Of a stretch of 64,000 nucleotides of DNA, positions 33,165 to 43,099 are shown one piece after another. How positions within the stretch are numbered: position 1 is the first letter of the stretch; each line of letters starts with the position of its first letter. A model generated the notes under the pieces. It made no database searches. It saw nothing but the letters and a program-made list of their open reading frames with translations, and was not told where the DNA came from. The translations under genes were made by a program, and so were the position numbers. Location of the stretch: assembly GCF_031143425.1 (NCBI RefSeq), contig NC_090440.1, positions 1,266,459,123 through 1,266,523,122 on the forward strand. The letters are read 5' to 3'. The stretch comes from Pleurodeles waltl (lineage: Eukaryota > Chordata > Amphibia > Caudata > Salamandridae).

Positions 33165-33724
33165 GGGGTGGTGTGGGTGATGTGTGGGGTGGTGTGTATA
33201 GTGATAAGTGGGGTGATATTTAGTGGTGTGTTGTGTGAGGTGCGTGGAAGTTCTGTGGGTGATGGTATTGTGTGCCTGTGGATGCTTGGTAGATGTTTGT
33301 GGTGTCTCTCTCTGGCCTTCTCTCAGTAATTGTGGTCATAGGGGTTTGTGGGTGATGTGGGTGTGTGTTTTATATTGTAATGGGTGTGTGGGAGTGGTGT
33401 GTGTATGTGTATCAGGTGTGTCTATTTGGAATTGTCCAATGTGGCTGTGTTTTGTAAGAGTGTGTGTATTTTGAACGCGGCGGTGTGTACCGCCAATGGA
33501 ATACCACTGTTGAAAGACCGCCACGTGGATTCGTGTGTCGTGATAGTGTGGGCGTATTTCTGTTGCCGTGACGGTGGAGGATTTGTTTTCGCCAGTTTAT
33601 CACTGACCTTTGGTGTGGCGGACTTGTGTGGGTGTCTCAATTTTGGCGGATTCCATGCTGTGGGTCATAATAGCTGTGTTGGCGGTCTTCTGCTTTTACC
33701 GCCAATGTTGTAATGAGGGCCTTT

Positions 33725-34906
33725 GTTTTCTGTTTTTAATGCATTGCAAATGTCATAATGCCACACTGTTAACTGAAGCAGAAGCACATTTCACAGTCTA
33801 CACTGCAGCATTGAATAGAACCATGTTGCAGTCAGAATGCGAATTGCCGTGGGCAGGAAAGAGATGGGTGGGATGTCTGCCTCGCTTAACAACAATAATG
33901 TTGTCAATAAGCAAGCAAGGTGACTTACTGAATGTCGCTGTTTCCGCTAGGAGTGTTCCTCCTTCAATCACCTGGGCTTCCTGTGTCCCATTCCCTGCCT
34001 GACTGCTGGTACTGGTTGCAGCACTGCTGGCCTGTGCAGCCAGAAAAAAACCCATAAATTTCTCATTTTAGGTACCATATTCTCTTCCTTAGTAATTCTT
34101 TTTTACAAAGTACAACAGCAATGCCACACTACATTTCGGTTAGCAGTATTTCCTCTTGGGAGGTTTGTTGGTAGACAAAATGGTAAAAAGTGAGGTAGTC
34201 ATATCAACCAAAGGCGTTTTTCTCCTAATGGAGGGGCAAGGCTACAAAAGGATGAGTGTGAAGTGCAATGAAGGGGGGGAAGGGAATGGTCAGTGAAGGA
34301 CATGTGGTATTGGCTGGTATTGGGTTCTCATTCCTTTCTTGCTGTGCTGTACAGTCATAGAAGCTGCTGGAATACTGTATAAATAAGACAACATTGAGTG
34401 GCCCTTGACCATGGCCACTCTTTTTCTTTTTGACTGTTTGATCAAGAAAGCATTCTCAACCAACATGTTTGGTGATTAATAGTTTACCTGGGTCTACAAT
34501 CTTTCTCACAGCAGCAAAAAATGAATTCTCTTAGTCTTATAGTACCGAAAGATATAAAAAAGAGGGGCAAGGGAAAGCTTACTAAAGAAGAGAGCAGAAG
34601 AAAGCTACACACAGGAGAAAGTCAGCTGCACAAACAGGAAATGATAGCTAGGGCATTGAAAAAAGTAGATAGTATAAAATAATGCACAAGGCTAAATTAT
34701 ATTACTAGTGGGAGGTAAAACTAAGAAATTATAATAAACTGGTCTTACTAGGACCAGCAGAACCATCTGCTGCAGCTGTGGCACTGGTGATGTTGGTGGC
34801 AGCCTCTTCACCCTCTGATGATGATTCCTGCCCATGGGTGCTGATGTAAGAAATAAAGAAAATTAAAAAAATGTTTAGTGGTGCTCTCGAAAAACAGGCA
34901 AAGCAT
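33725..34906 (-). other. Spacer with two exon-like pieces on the minus strand
   Basis: On the minus strand, 34,849-34,749 reads STHGQESSSEGEEAATNIT and then SATAAADGSAGPS, ending at a GTAAG donor-like site. From about 34,037 a piece after a CTGGCTGCACAG acceptor reads ASSAATSTSSQAGNGTQEAQ and then VIEGGTLLAETATFSK. Both have the Ser/Ala/Glu composition of Harbinger Myb-gene tails. They may be exons of another, older element into which the compact Harbinger inserted. No DNA-binding domain accompanies them, so this remains a suggestion; the rest of the stretch is unassigned. Confidence 0.25.
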
Positions 34907-35292
34907 TATGGGCCAGATATATCAAGTGTTTTTGCATTCGAAAACGGTGCGAATCGCTAAATTTGGCTGTTTGTGAATGCAAGAACATGGTCTGCGATGC
35001 ATGAAAGGCATTCACAGACCAAAAAAAAGAAATTGCAAAAATAGCGATTTTTTGCGTTGCGACCTGGTTTTGCGTGTCGCATTTTGCGTCTCGCAATTTG
35101 CGACATGAAATACCGAATCGCAATTAGCGATTCGGTATTTCAAGTTGTAAATTGTGAGACACGAAATGTGACACGCAAAACCAAGTCGCAATTCGATGCA
35201 TCAAAAAATCACAAATTGCAATTTTGCACAGAATGGCCTTTTGCACATGCAAAATACCACTAAGTGAAACCAGGTGGTAACCAGGTGCAACC

Positions 35293-35300
35293 TATATAAA
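35293..35300 (+). promoter_or_regulatory. TATA box of the compact Harbinger transposase
   Basis: TATATAAA stands 33 bases before the transposase ATG, whose context is CACAATGG. A start about 25-30 bases downstream would leave a leader of only a few to a dozen bases. It lies just inside the palindromic subterminal region, so Myb binding there could influence transcription. Confidence 0.5.
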
Positions 35301-35332
35301 GAGGCCCAGAATGCCTCAGACTCTTTTCCACA

Positions 35333-36488
35333 ATGGCTGCACTCTACGTCATGGCGAGGAGAATGAGGATCTTGACAGGTTTGAGGAGAGGGAGGAGGAG
35401 ACAGGAGCGCATTTTCAGAGTGCGCATAACCCTTTTTGACCAGACTGAGGAGGAGTTATATGATAAGTGCAGGTTGAACCCAGCCATGATACTTGACCTG
35501 ATAGATGAGTTACAACCCATACTGCAGTGAACAACACACAGGACAAATAGTATACCCACCCATGTGCAGGTATTATGCTCCCTCCCCCTACTTGCCTCAG
35601 GGAGCTATCAAGGGGTCATAGCAGCAGCTGGGGCGGTATCACAGAGTATCCTCTCTAGATTTTTCAATGCATTTATCAACGCCATGCTGAGCAGAATACA
35701 CCAGTACATCCGATTCCCCCACACCCAAAAAGAAATACAGCAGACAAAAATGTATTTCTACCAGATAGCACAGTTCCCCCACGTCCTAGGTGCCATAGAT
35801 GGAACACATGTAGCAATCTGTCCACCATCAGCCACAGAGTATGTGTACCGCAACCGTAAATACCAACATTCCATGAATATACAGATGATATGCAATGCCT
35901 CCTACATCATAACAGATCTTGTGGCCAGGTACCCAGGGAGCGCACATGATTCGTACATCTTTCGCCACAGCGGGATTCACACAAGACTGCTAGCTGGGGA
36001 GTTTGGTGAAGAATATCTACTAGGTATTGACCCTCTGTACACTGGTGCATTGATGGCGTGCTGATGTCAGATGGCTCAGTTACTCATTATGCCCTCTGTT
36101 CCTTCCAGGAGACAGTGCCTAAGCAGTGCGCACCTACATGATGACGCCCTACCTCAATCCTACAAAACCTGCTGAACGGAGATACAATGCAGCACACAGG
36201 ACAACCCGCAATGTGGTGGAGCGCACCTTTGGGCTGCTGAAGAGTCGCTTCCGGTGCCTCCACAAAAGTGGAGGGGCACTACAGTACAGCCCGGAGATGA
36301 CATGTAGAATAATGGCTACTTGTGCAAACTTGCACAATATAGCTACCACCAGGGTCATACCTGTGGAAATATCTGATTCTGACTCAGATGAGGATGATGA
36401 TCCCTTCCACCACTACAGCCAGCAGACAGGACCAGTGCAGCAGAGGGCAGGCAAAGGCGTGCTGACATCACACGCAACCATTTCAGAT
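35333..36488 (+). pseudogene. HARBI1-type transposase of the compact Harbinger
   Basis: Exon 1 (35,333-36,023) starts MAALYVMARRMRI with a basic RGRRRQERIF region and the conserved TEEELYDKCRLNPAMILDLI. It continues, after one in-frame TGA (35,528-35,530), into THVQVLCSLPLLASGSYQG. Catalytic residues are intact: D in GAIDGTHVAI (35,798-35,800), D in PGSAHDSYIF (35,948-35,950) and E in VVERTFGLLKSRFRCL (36,219-36,221). An 85-bp GT-AG intron (36,024-36,108) keeps the phase. TAA at 36,120-36,122 interrupts GDSA-AVRTYM, where the family has tyrosine. The tail is acidic (DSDSDEDDDPFHH) and ends at a GTAAGT donor-like site at 36,489. With just two nonsense changes and no frameshift, it is the best-kept Harbinger nuclease here. 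Confidence 0.85.
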
Positions 36489-36689
36489 GTAAGTAAGAAC
36501 AACACAACTCCACTGACATTTGTACTTGTAGTTAGTAAATTTATTACCTTAATGTCAGGTAACTTCAGTTTCACTAGCAGCAAAAATAAGATTATGTAAC
36601 TTAAAACAAAAGCAGATAACAGTATATCACTATTCATTCGTAGTTTACTGTATGCCACAAAGATAAACAGTCCCCTGTGGCCATTACTG

Positions 36690-38348
36690 TCACTTTCTAC
36701 GGTCGCGCAAGACACTCGAGTGCGCAGTGGCCTCACTGGCACCTCTGTTTTCTGCCTCAGTGGCAGTGCTGTGCCTGGCACTCCGACGCCTTGCATCAGT
36801 TGTGGGCACTGCTACGCTGCTGAGGCTAGATGTGTCCTCAGTATCCCCCAGTCCCAGTTCACTGGGTGTGGCGGAGAGGTTACCCAGCATATTGTCAAGC
36901 ACATTTGTGATCTGCACCAGTCCCTGTGCCACATACCTGCTGCTGTGTGCTGCCTCCACCTGTGCATCCACAGCACGCCGCGATATGAGGGCTGTTGAGT
37001 TTGCAAGGCGATTGACAGAGCGACAAAAACCACCAAACATCCCCATAAAATGACTCTCCTGCCTGTGGTGGCTGACTCTGTTGTGCAGCAGCTCTGTACA
37101 CAGTTCCCTCACTGCACTTATCAGCTCCCTGGTGTTCTCAGTAGCTTGGAGCTATCCCTCATGCTGTTTAGTGAGGTTTGAATTGAGGCACTCAAACTGT
37201 CAATGCAGCCCCCCATGTTGGAATTGTGTGCCTGCATCTGCCTTTGTAAAGCTGCAATTTTTCTGTTTTGCAGGCGCTCCTGCTTCAACATAGCAGATTC
37301 CAGGCCACCGAAGACTGATGGTCCCTCTCCTGCTTCAAAAAGCTATGCGCCTGCATAGGAAGGCATCCTGCGGGGTGTTGTGCTACGCTGGGGCTGAGAC
37401 TCCTGCATCACAGTGCATCTGCCATCTGGGGAAGGTGTGTGTCCGTCATCCCGCATGTCATCAGAGTCCTGGCTCAATTCGGGTAGTGGTACAGCCCTAG
37501 CCCTGCGTCTGATGGGTGCTATATTCTGTGACTCACTGGTATTTGAGTCAGATGCAGGGTGGGTTTCACTATCCCCCACAACGGCACTTGCAGATGCTGC
37601 TGGGCCTGGGCCACCTGCAACGACAATGTGCAGCATGTCAGTTATATATGTATCACCAAAGGTCACACAATAGTAATAAATGTACAGTTGCATCATATCA
37701 CTATGTTGTGGGTGTTGTGTTCTTCTTTATGTCGCTCGGCATAATTACATTCTATGTGCTACTTTCAGCTCTGGATTGTGGACTACCACTCCCATAAGGC
37801 ATTGTTGAGCCGCTTCTAAGATGTGGAATGGACTACTTTTCACAATGCTTTAAACTACTTGCTAATTCCTAAGGGGCATTTGTAAATACACAAATGGGCT
37901 TACATTTCAATATTGCACTTATCTTTACTGGTGCTTGGTATGCCGATGTGTCGATGTCAGTGACCCCACTGACTGCTTCTGGGAGGAGTCTCGACTCCAC
38001 CAGGTCTTCCATCGGGGTGGAGGGTGTCTCAGTGGGTGGTCCGCCTCCTGTGCTCCTTGCCTCCAGCAGTCGTCTTGCCACCCTCTCCTTGGCACAGGAA
38101 CGCAGGTCGTACCACCTCTTCTTTATCTCCTCCACTGAGCGCTGCGCAACTCCCACAGCGCAGATTTTTGTCTGAATGTCGGCCCAGAGTCTGGTCTTTT
38201 CACTCTCAGGGACCTGGAGTGAGCTTTTACCAAACAAACGGTCATGGCTCCTCACCACCTCCTCTGTGAGCACCTCCAGTTCCTGCTCACTAAACTTGAG
38301 CTTCCTTGTTCTTTCTCCCTTCTCCTTTCCCTGTGCAGAGGTGTCCAT
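36690..38348 (-). pseudogene. Myb/SANT-like partner gene of the compact Harbinger
   Basis: ATG at 38,348 opens exon 1: a basic lead-in (ERTRKLKFSEQELEVLTEEV), VRSHDRLFG, then TRLWADIQTKICAVG and EEIKKRWYDLRSCAKERVAR, the Myb/SANT-like three-helix domain. Exon 1 ends near 37,937 at GTAAAG. Exon 2 begins at about 37,621 after TCGTTGCAG with GPGPAASASAVVGDSE, then SESQNIAPIRRRARAVPLPE. It then has a helical region (LESAMLKQERLQNRKIAALQ) and a second helical region (FGGFCRSVNRLANSTALISR), ending in Arg-rich TTDARRRSARHS and RDRRK. Defects: TAG in GA-LFEAG (near 37,340) and a one-base frame change near 37,155. It converges on the transposase gene, the usual Harbinger arrangement. Its known family role is end binding and nuclear import of the nuclease. 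Confidence 0.8.
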
Positions 38349-38717
38349 GGTGGTTGTGTAGTCCTGCCTTGTTCCAGACTTGCTCACTGTGGCTAGGCTT
38401 TCTCTCTCTGAGTGCTCCTTTGGGTGTGGCACCAGCAAACTGCCTGGGGTGACGCACTTCCTGCTTGTGATGTCATCAGGCTCTTCCAGGTGTGCGTTCT
38501 CGCAATTTGCGATTTTCAATTACCGAATCGCAAATTGCGTTCTCACAAATTGCGATTCAGTATTTGGGCCTCGCAAACCACAAATAGCGATTTTTAAGAA
38601 ATCAGTAATTCCGAATCGCAAAAGTGATACATGGCATATTGCGACTCAGAAATAGCGATTTCTTAAAAATCGCTATTTGTGATTCGCAAAGGCCTTTCTT
38701 GATATATTTGGCCCTAT

Positions 38718-39049
38718 ATGTTCTAAATCAGATAGCCTATTCCTAGTTCCCTAAACCTAAAAGTACATTTTGAACTACTCAAGCACTGCATAGAATGATC
38801 TTTGCTTCTCCACCCTCTTCAATATATAGCACACATTAGGAAGATTGAGACTGTATGAGCTTCATGAAGGCATCAAGAAGAATGCTAAGACCCTGAAATA
38901 TATCTATCTTAGTAGTGATAGGACAGGAGTTGACATCAGTTTTTAAATCAGCCCAGGATTGCATTGGGCACTTGGCAAGGTCATCCTGGAACAGAATCCT
39001 GCTAGCTTCCACCAAGTCACAGCAAACAGCTATGCCCCATGGGTGGGCA
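38718..39049. other. No gene recognised
   Basis: Unassigned spacer between the compact Harbinger and a GC-rich minisatellite. Confidence 0.5.
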
Positions 39050-39720
39050 CCCTGAATCAGAGCAGGAGACGGCCCTGGGGGGTTGTGGTCCCCGGGTCAT
39101 TAATGGACCCTTGACCCTCCAACATCTAAATTGCCGGGGAGGTGAAGGTCTCCAGGGCTCAGGGGTCCGCAATGGACCCCCATTTCTCTTTAAATTAGAC
39201 CCAGAGAGATGGCTGTCCCTGGGGCTGCAGGGGGGCCATGTGGCCCCACACACTCACTTTAATATGTGTTCCCTGGGAGGTGGTGGCTCCCGGGCCTGGG
39301 GGGTCCCCTGCATTACATTTAAAGAAGTGCCTGGGGAGGTGGCAGTCCCTGGAGATGAGGGTAGGCTGGGCCGCCGCCACATTGATTTTAATGTATGTGC
39401 CCCAGGGAGGTGGTTGTCCCCAGGGCTACGAGGGGGGATGGGAAGTGCCCCACATTGATTTTAATGTATGTGCCCTGGGGAGATGGCGGTACCCAGGGTT
39501 GACGTAGAGCCTGGCGGCCTCTGCATTACATTTTAGTAGTAGTCCCCAGGGTTTTGGGGGCTGTTTAGGGCCAGGCTCCCCCGCATTTAATCTTGTTTCT
39601 GTGCCCCAGGGAGGTGGCAGTCACCAGGGCTGCAAGGGGGCCTGAAACCCCCCCTGCATTACATGTTCACAGGTGTCTCAGGATGGGGCATCCCGGGGGA
39701 TGCATGGGGCAGGCAGCCCC
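39050..39720 (+). repeat. GC-rich tandem repeat of about 70 bp, eight or nine diverged units
   Basis: Units share a GGGAGGTGGCAGTCCC-like box, a CCAGGGCTGCAGGGGGCC-like box and TTTTAATGTATGTGCC. The box recurs near 39,138, 39,208, 39,278, 39,338, 39,407, 39,481 and 39,611. The 139-codon frame at 39,039-39,458 is a product of the repeat. Confidence 0.75.
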
Positions 39721-40114
39721 CTGCATAGACAATGTTAATGCCCCAAGGACCTTGCTCATCCGGTAGCAAGTAAACAACAATCACAGGAGCCGTTAAAAAA
39801 AAAAAAAATTATTGCCAATATTGCAAAGCAATGTTGCAAATTCACAGGAAAATAAATTAAAAAAATGTTTTTGCCCTGTGAGGGTCCCTCTGGAACCCCA
39901 CCACCAGAGTAAAGGGGTCAGGGTGACTCTACCCTGGCCCCTTGTCTTTCTTTAAAAAAAAACTTTTTGGGGTACTTAGCCAACCCCTGATAATCACCCT
40001 ACTCCATGCCACACACGGCCTTTGGCTGCCTTGCGGGGGTTGGCCGCAGGACCTGTGGCCAACCCCAATTACCCCTCAACCCAGCACCATGCACAGCTGA
40101 ACAGTCTGCCACTA

Positions 40115-40375
40115 TTGGTGTGAGAGGGTGTCTCTGGGTGTGAGATTGTCTGGCTAGGTGTGAGAGTGAGTCCGTGAGGGTCTGAGTGGTTTTGTGAGTG
40201 GATGTGTGACAGTCTGAGTGGGTCTGTGAGTGGGTGCATGAGAGTCTGAGTTGTTCTATGAGTGAGAGCATGAGTGTTTGAGTGGGTCTGTAAGTGGGTG
40301 TGTCAGTGTCTGAGTGGGTCTGTGACTGGGTGTGTCAGTGTCTGAGTGGTTCTGTGAGTGGGCGTGAGGGTACTA
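40115..40375 (+). repeat. Minisatellite of about 32 bp, same family as 6240-6885
   Basis: Units such as GTGGGTCTGTGAGTGGGTG alternate with GTGTCTGAGT-like parts. The lead-in (CACACACGGCCTTTGGCTGC, then TTGGCCGCAGG) resembles the lead-in of the 6.2-kb array, so both are copies of one composite repeat. Bases 39,730-40,114 and 40,380-41,100 hold no gene. Confidence 0.8.
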
Positions 40376-41106
40376 GTATGAGTGAATGAATTAGTGTATG
40401 AATGACTGTGAATTTGTTTTGTTATCACCAATATTCATGAATTTGTCATGACATTACATGCTGAGCTTCGTGATGTATTTATGAATATTGTGCAGCATGA
40501 AAAGAAATATTTTTAAGGTCATAATTTCACCCTCGTAGACTCCTAGATCACAGGTCTTGGTCAGGGTACCTCTACCCCTTCCCCTTATGCCACTTTTCAT
40601 TTTATGTTTGAGCCCCGGGGACTCTGTCCTATTACCTAAAATGGAGGCTGCAACTTTCTGGTCAGGTTGCAGTCAGCCAATCACAGCAGTCCTCACGGCA
40701 TGAACATTTGCCAATACGTCACGATCCTCCTGAACTTGTCACAAAGGATCCATGATATCTAAATGTATTTCCCCTTTAATATTTCCAAAACTATTGAACA
40801 GATTTATACCAAATAACGGAAAGCACAATCTGCGTACCAAAAGCTAGCTATTTGCTAAATTTGATGCAATTGCATCCAGTGGTAATGCAGCCCCCCCCCC
40901 TTTTTCTCGGCCCCCGCCTGATGGATCATCCTGAAACTTATGTGCAACAAAAATCACTGAACACTTTTTTGGACAGTTTTGTGAAGATTCCACAAACTTC
41001 GCCAAAGATATAGGAAAGTGAAAAATGATTTTTCTATAGAAACATGGGCCTAACTATAACTGCCTAGTGGCAACCACCACTAGGTAATGTGTGTGTGTGT
41101 AGCTCA

Positions 41107-41232
41107 TGAAATTGAAGTCTGTTTGACCGTTTCAGCAAAACTGGCTTTCCCAAGGTCAATTAGACAGAGATGGTTTACTCATACGTATTTAAACACTTAA
41201 TTAGATCACTCCCATTTACTGTAATTCGTGAA
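41107..41232 (+). repeat. Short dispersed repeat, copy 1
   Basis: Matches 49,485-49,612 with few differences: both run from GAAATTGAAGTCTGTTTGAC to ACTCCCATTTACTGTAA. Flanks differ, so this is a short repeat or part of one. No RNA polymerase III box was identified. Confidence 0.7.
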
Positions 41233-41353
41233 AAAGGAGGATTTGTTTATTTATTTTTCCCGTGGGAGACGCGAACAACTTCAGCGTCTCCATCCCGCCC
41301 CCATCCCGCCCCCTTATGACGTCAGCGCACCGCGAGGCGTGCTGACATCACAG

Positions 41354-41920
41354 TTTTTCCCCACCGGAGAAGAAGAGAAGCAGATAAGCGTTCTCTTTTT
41401 CTCCGGTGGGGAAAAAAAGGCCAAAACGGCCTCCCCAGATGCCAGGGAGGCATCGATGGAAAGGGGAGGCTCTCCCCTTTCCATTGATGCCTCCCTGGCA
41501 CCGTTTCCTGGCCATGGATCGCAGCGCGGCTGCGATCCAAGGCCAGGAAACGCCCCTAGGCACCAGGGATCTTCTTTGGGGGGGTCGGCCCCCTTGTAAA
41601 AGGGCCACCCCCCCCCGGGGGCAATATTATTTGATTCCCACTGTTTTGGGGGGCGATCGCGCCCCCCACAATTTAAAAAAACATATAAAAAAAATGTTTT
41701 AAAAAAAAATGGCGGGGTCGGCCCTTGGAACACGGGCTGACCCCAGGGGCAAAAAAAAACGTGTAGTTTTGCCTGGAGGGGCCGATCGCCCCCCCCAGGG
41801 TAAAAAAACAGAAAAAAAAAAAATTGTTGGTGGTCAGCCCTTAGGGTGACCATCAATGGGGGGCCATTTTTTTTTTTTATACATGTGTGCTTTGCCAAGG
41901 GCAAGCACACATGTATAAAA
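41354..41920. repeat. Cluster of four strong hairpins in a GC-rich element
   Basis: Inverted repeats: 41,354-41,370 with 41,400-41,416 (17 of 17); 41,440-41,468 with 41,472-41,500 (28 of 29, three-base loop); 41,502-41,525 with 41,529-41,552 (23 of 24, three-base loop); 41,875-41,892 with 41,903-41,920 (18 of 18). Between the third and fourth are runs such as GGGGGGCGATCGCGCCCCCC. Long frames on both strands arise from the symmetry and are not genes. The element type is not recognised. Confidence 0.85.
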
Positions 41921-41952
41921 TAAAAAAGGTTTGTGACATGAGTGTCTTGTTT

Positions 41953-41985
41953 TCTCTCTCTCTCTCATATATATGTGTATATATG

Positions 41986-42029
<44 letters not shown>

Positions 42030-42030
42030 T
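41953..42030. repeat. Compound microsatellite (TC)n(AT)n(AG)n
   Basis: A CT run, an AT run and an AG run in succession, so the whole tract is itself self-complementary. It is followed by T-rich sequence to 42,062. Bases 42,063-42,500 hold no recognised gene. Confidence 0.9.
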
Positions 42031-42549
42031 ATAGATATATATATTTCTTTTTTTTTTTTTTTCAGGACAAGCATTGCAGCGCTAATGCGCTGCTTTTCTG
42101 ACTTGTTGGTGTGTATCTGGGCTTCTAACAACGCCCATCACTACCACTCGTTCGTGGGCTTGCCCTTCAAAAATCCTTTGATTACATTGGAAAATGGTTT
42201 ACCTTTGTCCCTCCTTGAGGAGGTTTTGTTACCGCCTTGGCCATCGCCCCTGGTACATGGCTAATTGCACTTTTGCTGTTACGTTTAACTGCGAGCGAAC
42301 TTCTTTTCCTTTTGTGTATCTCTTCACATGATGCTCATGGTGGCCGTGGCGCTGTGAATCGGCTCTCTTATGTGAAAGAGTTTATCTTTCAATTATCAAT
42401 TTATGTGGCAAGAAAAGTTGGGTTAGGAGTTTATAACGCTAATAGCTCTAACTCGAGCAGATGCGAGACCCATTGCATTGTAAATGCTTGTTTTTCTTTT
42501 GTGTGTTGTTTTATAATGGTGAACAATTTCACCACACTCCACGAGGACC

Positions 42550-42578
42550 GTGATCAAGACTCCTTGGTGAGTTGAAAC
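42550..42578 (+). ncRNA. Hammerhead-like core, unit 1 (degenerate)
   Basis: GTGATCA (42,550-42,556), one A, a five-pair stem GACTC/GAGTT with a six-base loop, then GAAAC (42,574-42,578). A canonical hammerhead has CUGANGA, stem II, then GAAA. Here positions 3 and 8 are G and C rather than C and G. Stems I and III were not convincingly folded by eye. Confidence 0.3.
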
Positions 42579-42969
42579 ACGTTGGTGGTTATTGACTGCA
42601 ATAAAATACACGTTTATTTGTACCTCGTGGAGTGCGGTGACATTTTTCGGCATCACATAATTTCTAGATTGGTCTTCTCTGTCACTGGGCACCGGCAGTG
42701 GAGTGTGCCGCCCAGCAACTCTTCAACCACTTTGTTTCTAAACATATATATATATATATATTATTATATATATATATATATATATATATGCAACACAAAT
42801 TGGTTAAAAAGATTGTTGTGTAGCGCACTCCACTGCCGGTGCTCAGTGATGGAGGAGAGCAACCTCGAAAATATTTTGTGAACAAGAATCTCACCGCACT
42901 CTACGAGGTTCAAATTGACATGTTTTATTGCAAGTATAAACAATGAAAGAAAAGAGGGACTCATGTACT

Positions 42970-42997
42970 GTGATCAAGACTCCTTGAGAGTCGAAAC
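42970..42997 (+). ncRNA. Hammerhead-like core, unit 2 (degenerate)
   Basis: GTGATCA (42,970-42,976), one A, perfect five-pair stem GACTC/GAGTC with loop CTTGA, then GAAAC (42,993-42,997) and GCGTAC, which could pair with the GTAC just before the core. Same G3/C8 exchange as unit 1. Confidence 0.35.
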
Positions 42998-43099
42998 GCG
43001 TACGTGGCTGTTGCTTGCAATAAAAGATGCCAATTTGAACCTCGTGGAGTGGGGTGAGATTCTTGTTCACACAATATATATATATATATATATGCATGC

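Larger units (their letters stand above)
25184..33721 (+). mobile_element. Complete three-gene Harbinger element, family A (copy A)
   Basis: The left end GGTGGTCATTACAACCCTGG and the reverse complement of the right end GGCCCTCATTACAACATTGG are inverted repeats, flanked by TTT on both sides (25,181-25,183; 33,722-33,724). Inside, in order, are the first exon of a HARBI1-type transposase (+), three minisatellites, a Myb/SANT gene (-), the catalytic exons of the transposase (+), and a second Myb/SANT gene (-). Subterminal regions are rich in GGCGGT/ACCGCC repeats on both sides, plausible binding sites for the Myb proteins. All three genes carry stops or frameshifts. Partial relatives lie at 7040-7502, 22,270-23,110, 54,640-59,887 and 63,170-63,878. 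Confidence 0.85.
34910..38714 (+). mobile_element. Complete compact Harbinger element, second family
   Basis: The left end GGGCCAGATATATCAAG and the reverse complement of the right end GGGCCAAATATATCAAG are inverted repeats, flanked by TAT on both sides (34,907-34,909; 38,715-38,717). It holds a transposase on + and a Myb/SANT gene on -, convergent, in 3.8 kb. Subterminal regions are built from GCGATT/AATCGC palindromes on both sides, likely Myb sites. A deletion derivative lies at 420-1069. Confidence 0.9.
42500..43092. mobile_element. Penelope-type terminal pieces in inverted arrangement
   Basis: Two direct, diverged copies of a unit (42,540-42,660 and 42,955-43,075) share GTGATCAAGACTCCTTG, GAAAC(A/G)CGT, TTGCAATAAAA-like and CCTCGTGGAGTG segments. 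Between them, 42,610-42,745 and the reverse complement of 42,790-42,925 match each other around a central AT tract (42,742-42,790), both containing CACCGGCAGTGGAGTG. The GAAACGCGT-type segment and head-to-head arrangement resemble terminal regions of Penelope-like elements in amphibians. This assignment is from motif resemblance only. No coding part is attached. Confidence 0.45.

Noticed and set aside
39039..39458. 139-codon Gly/Pro-rich frame
   Set aside because: Product of the 70-bp GC-rich tandem repeat.
41314..41910. 198-codon frame on - and overlapping frames on +
   Set aside because: Symmetry of the hairpin cluster opens frames on both strands; poly-Phe stretches come from T tracts.
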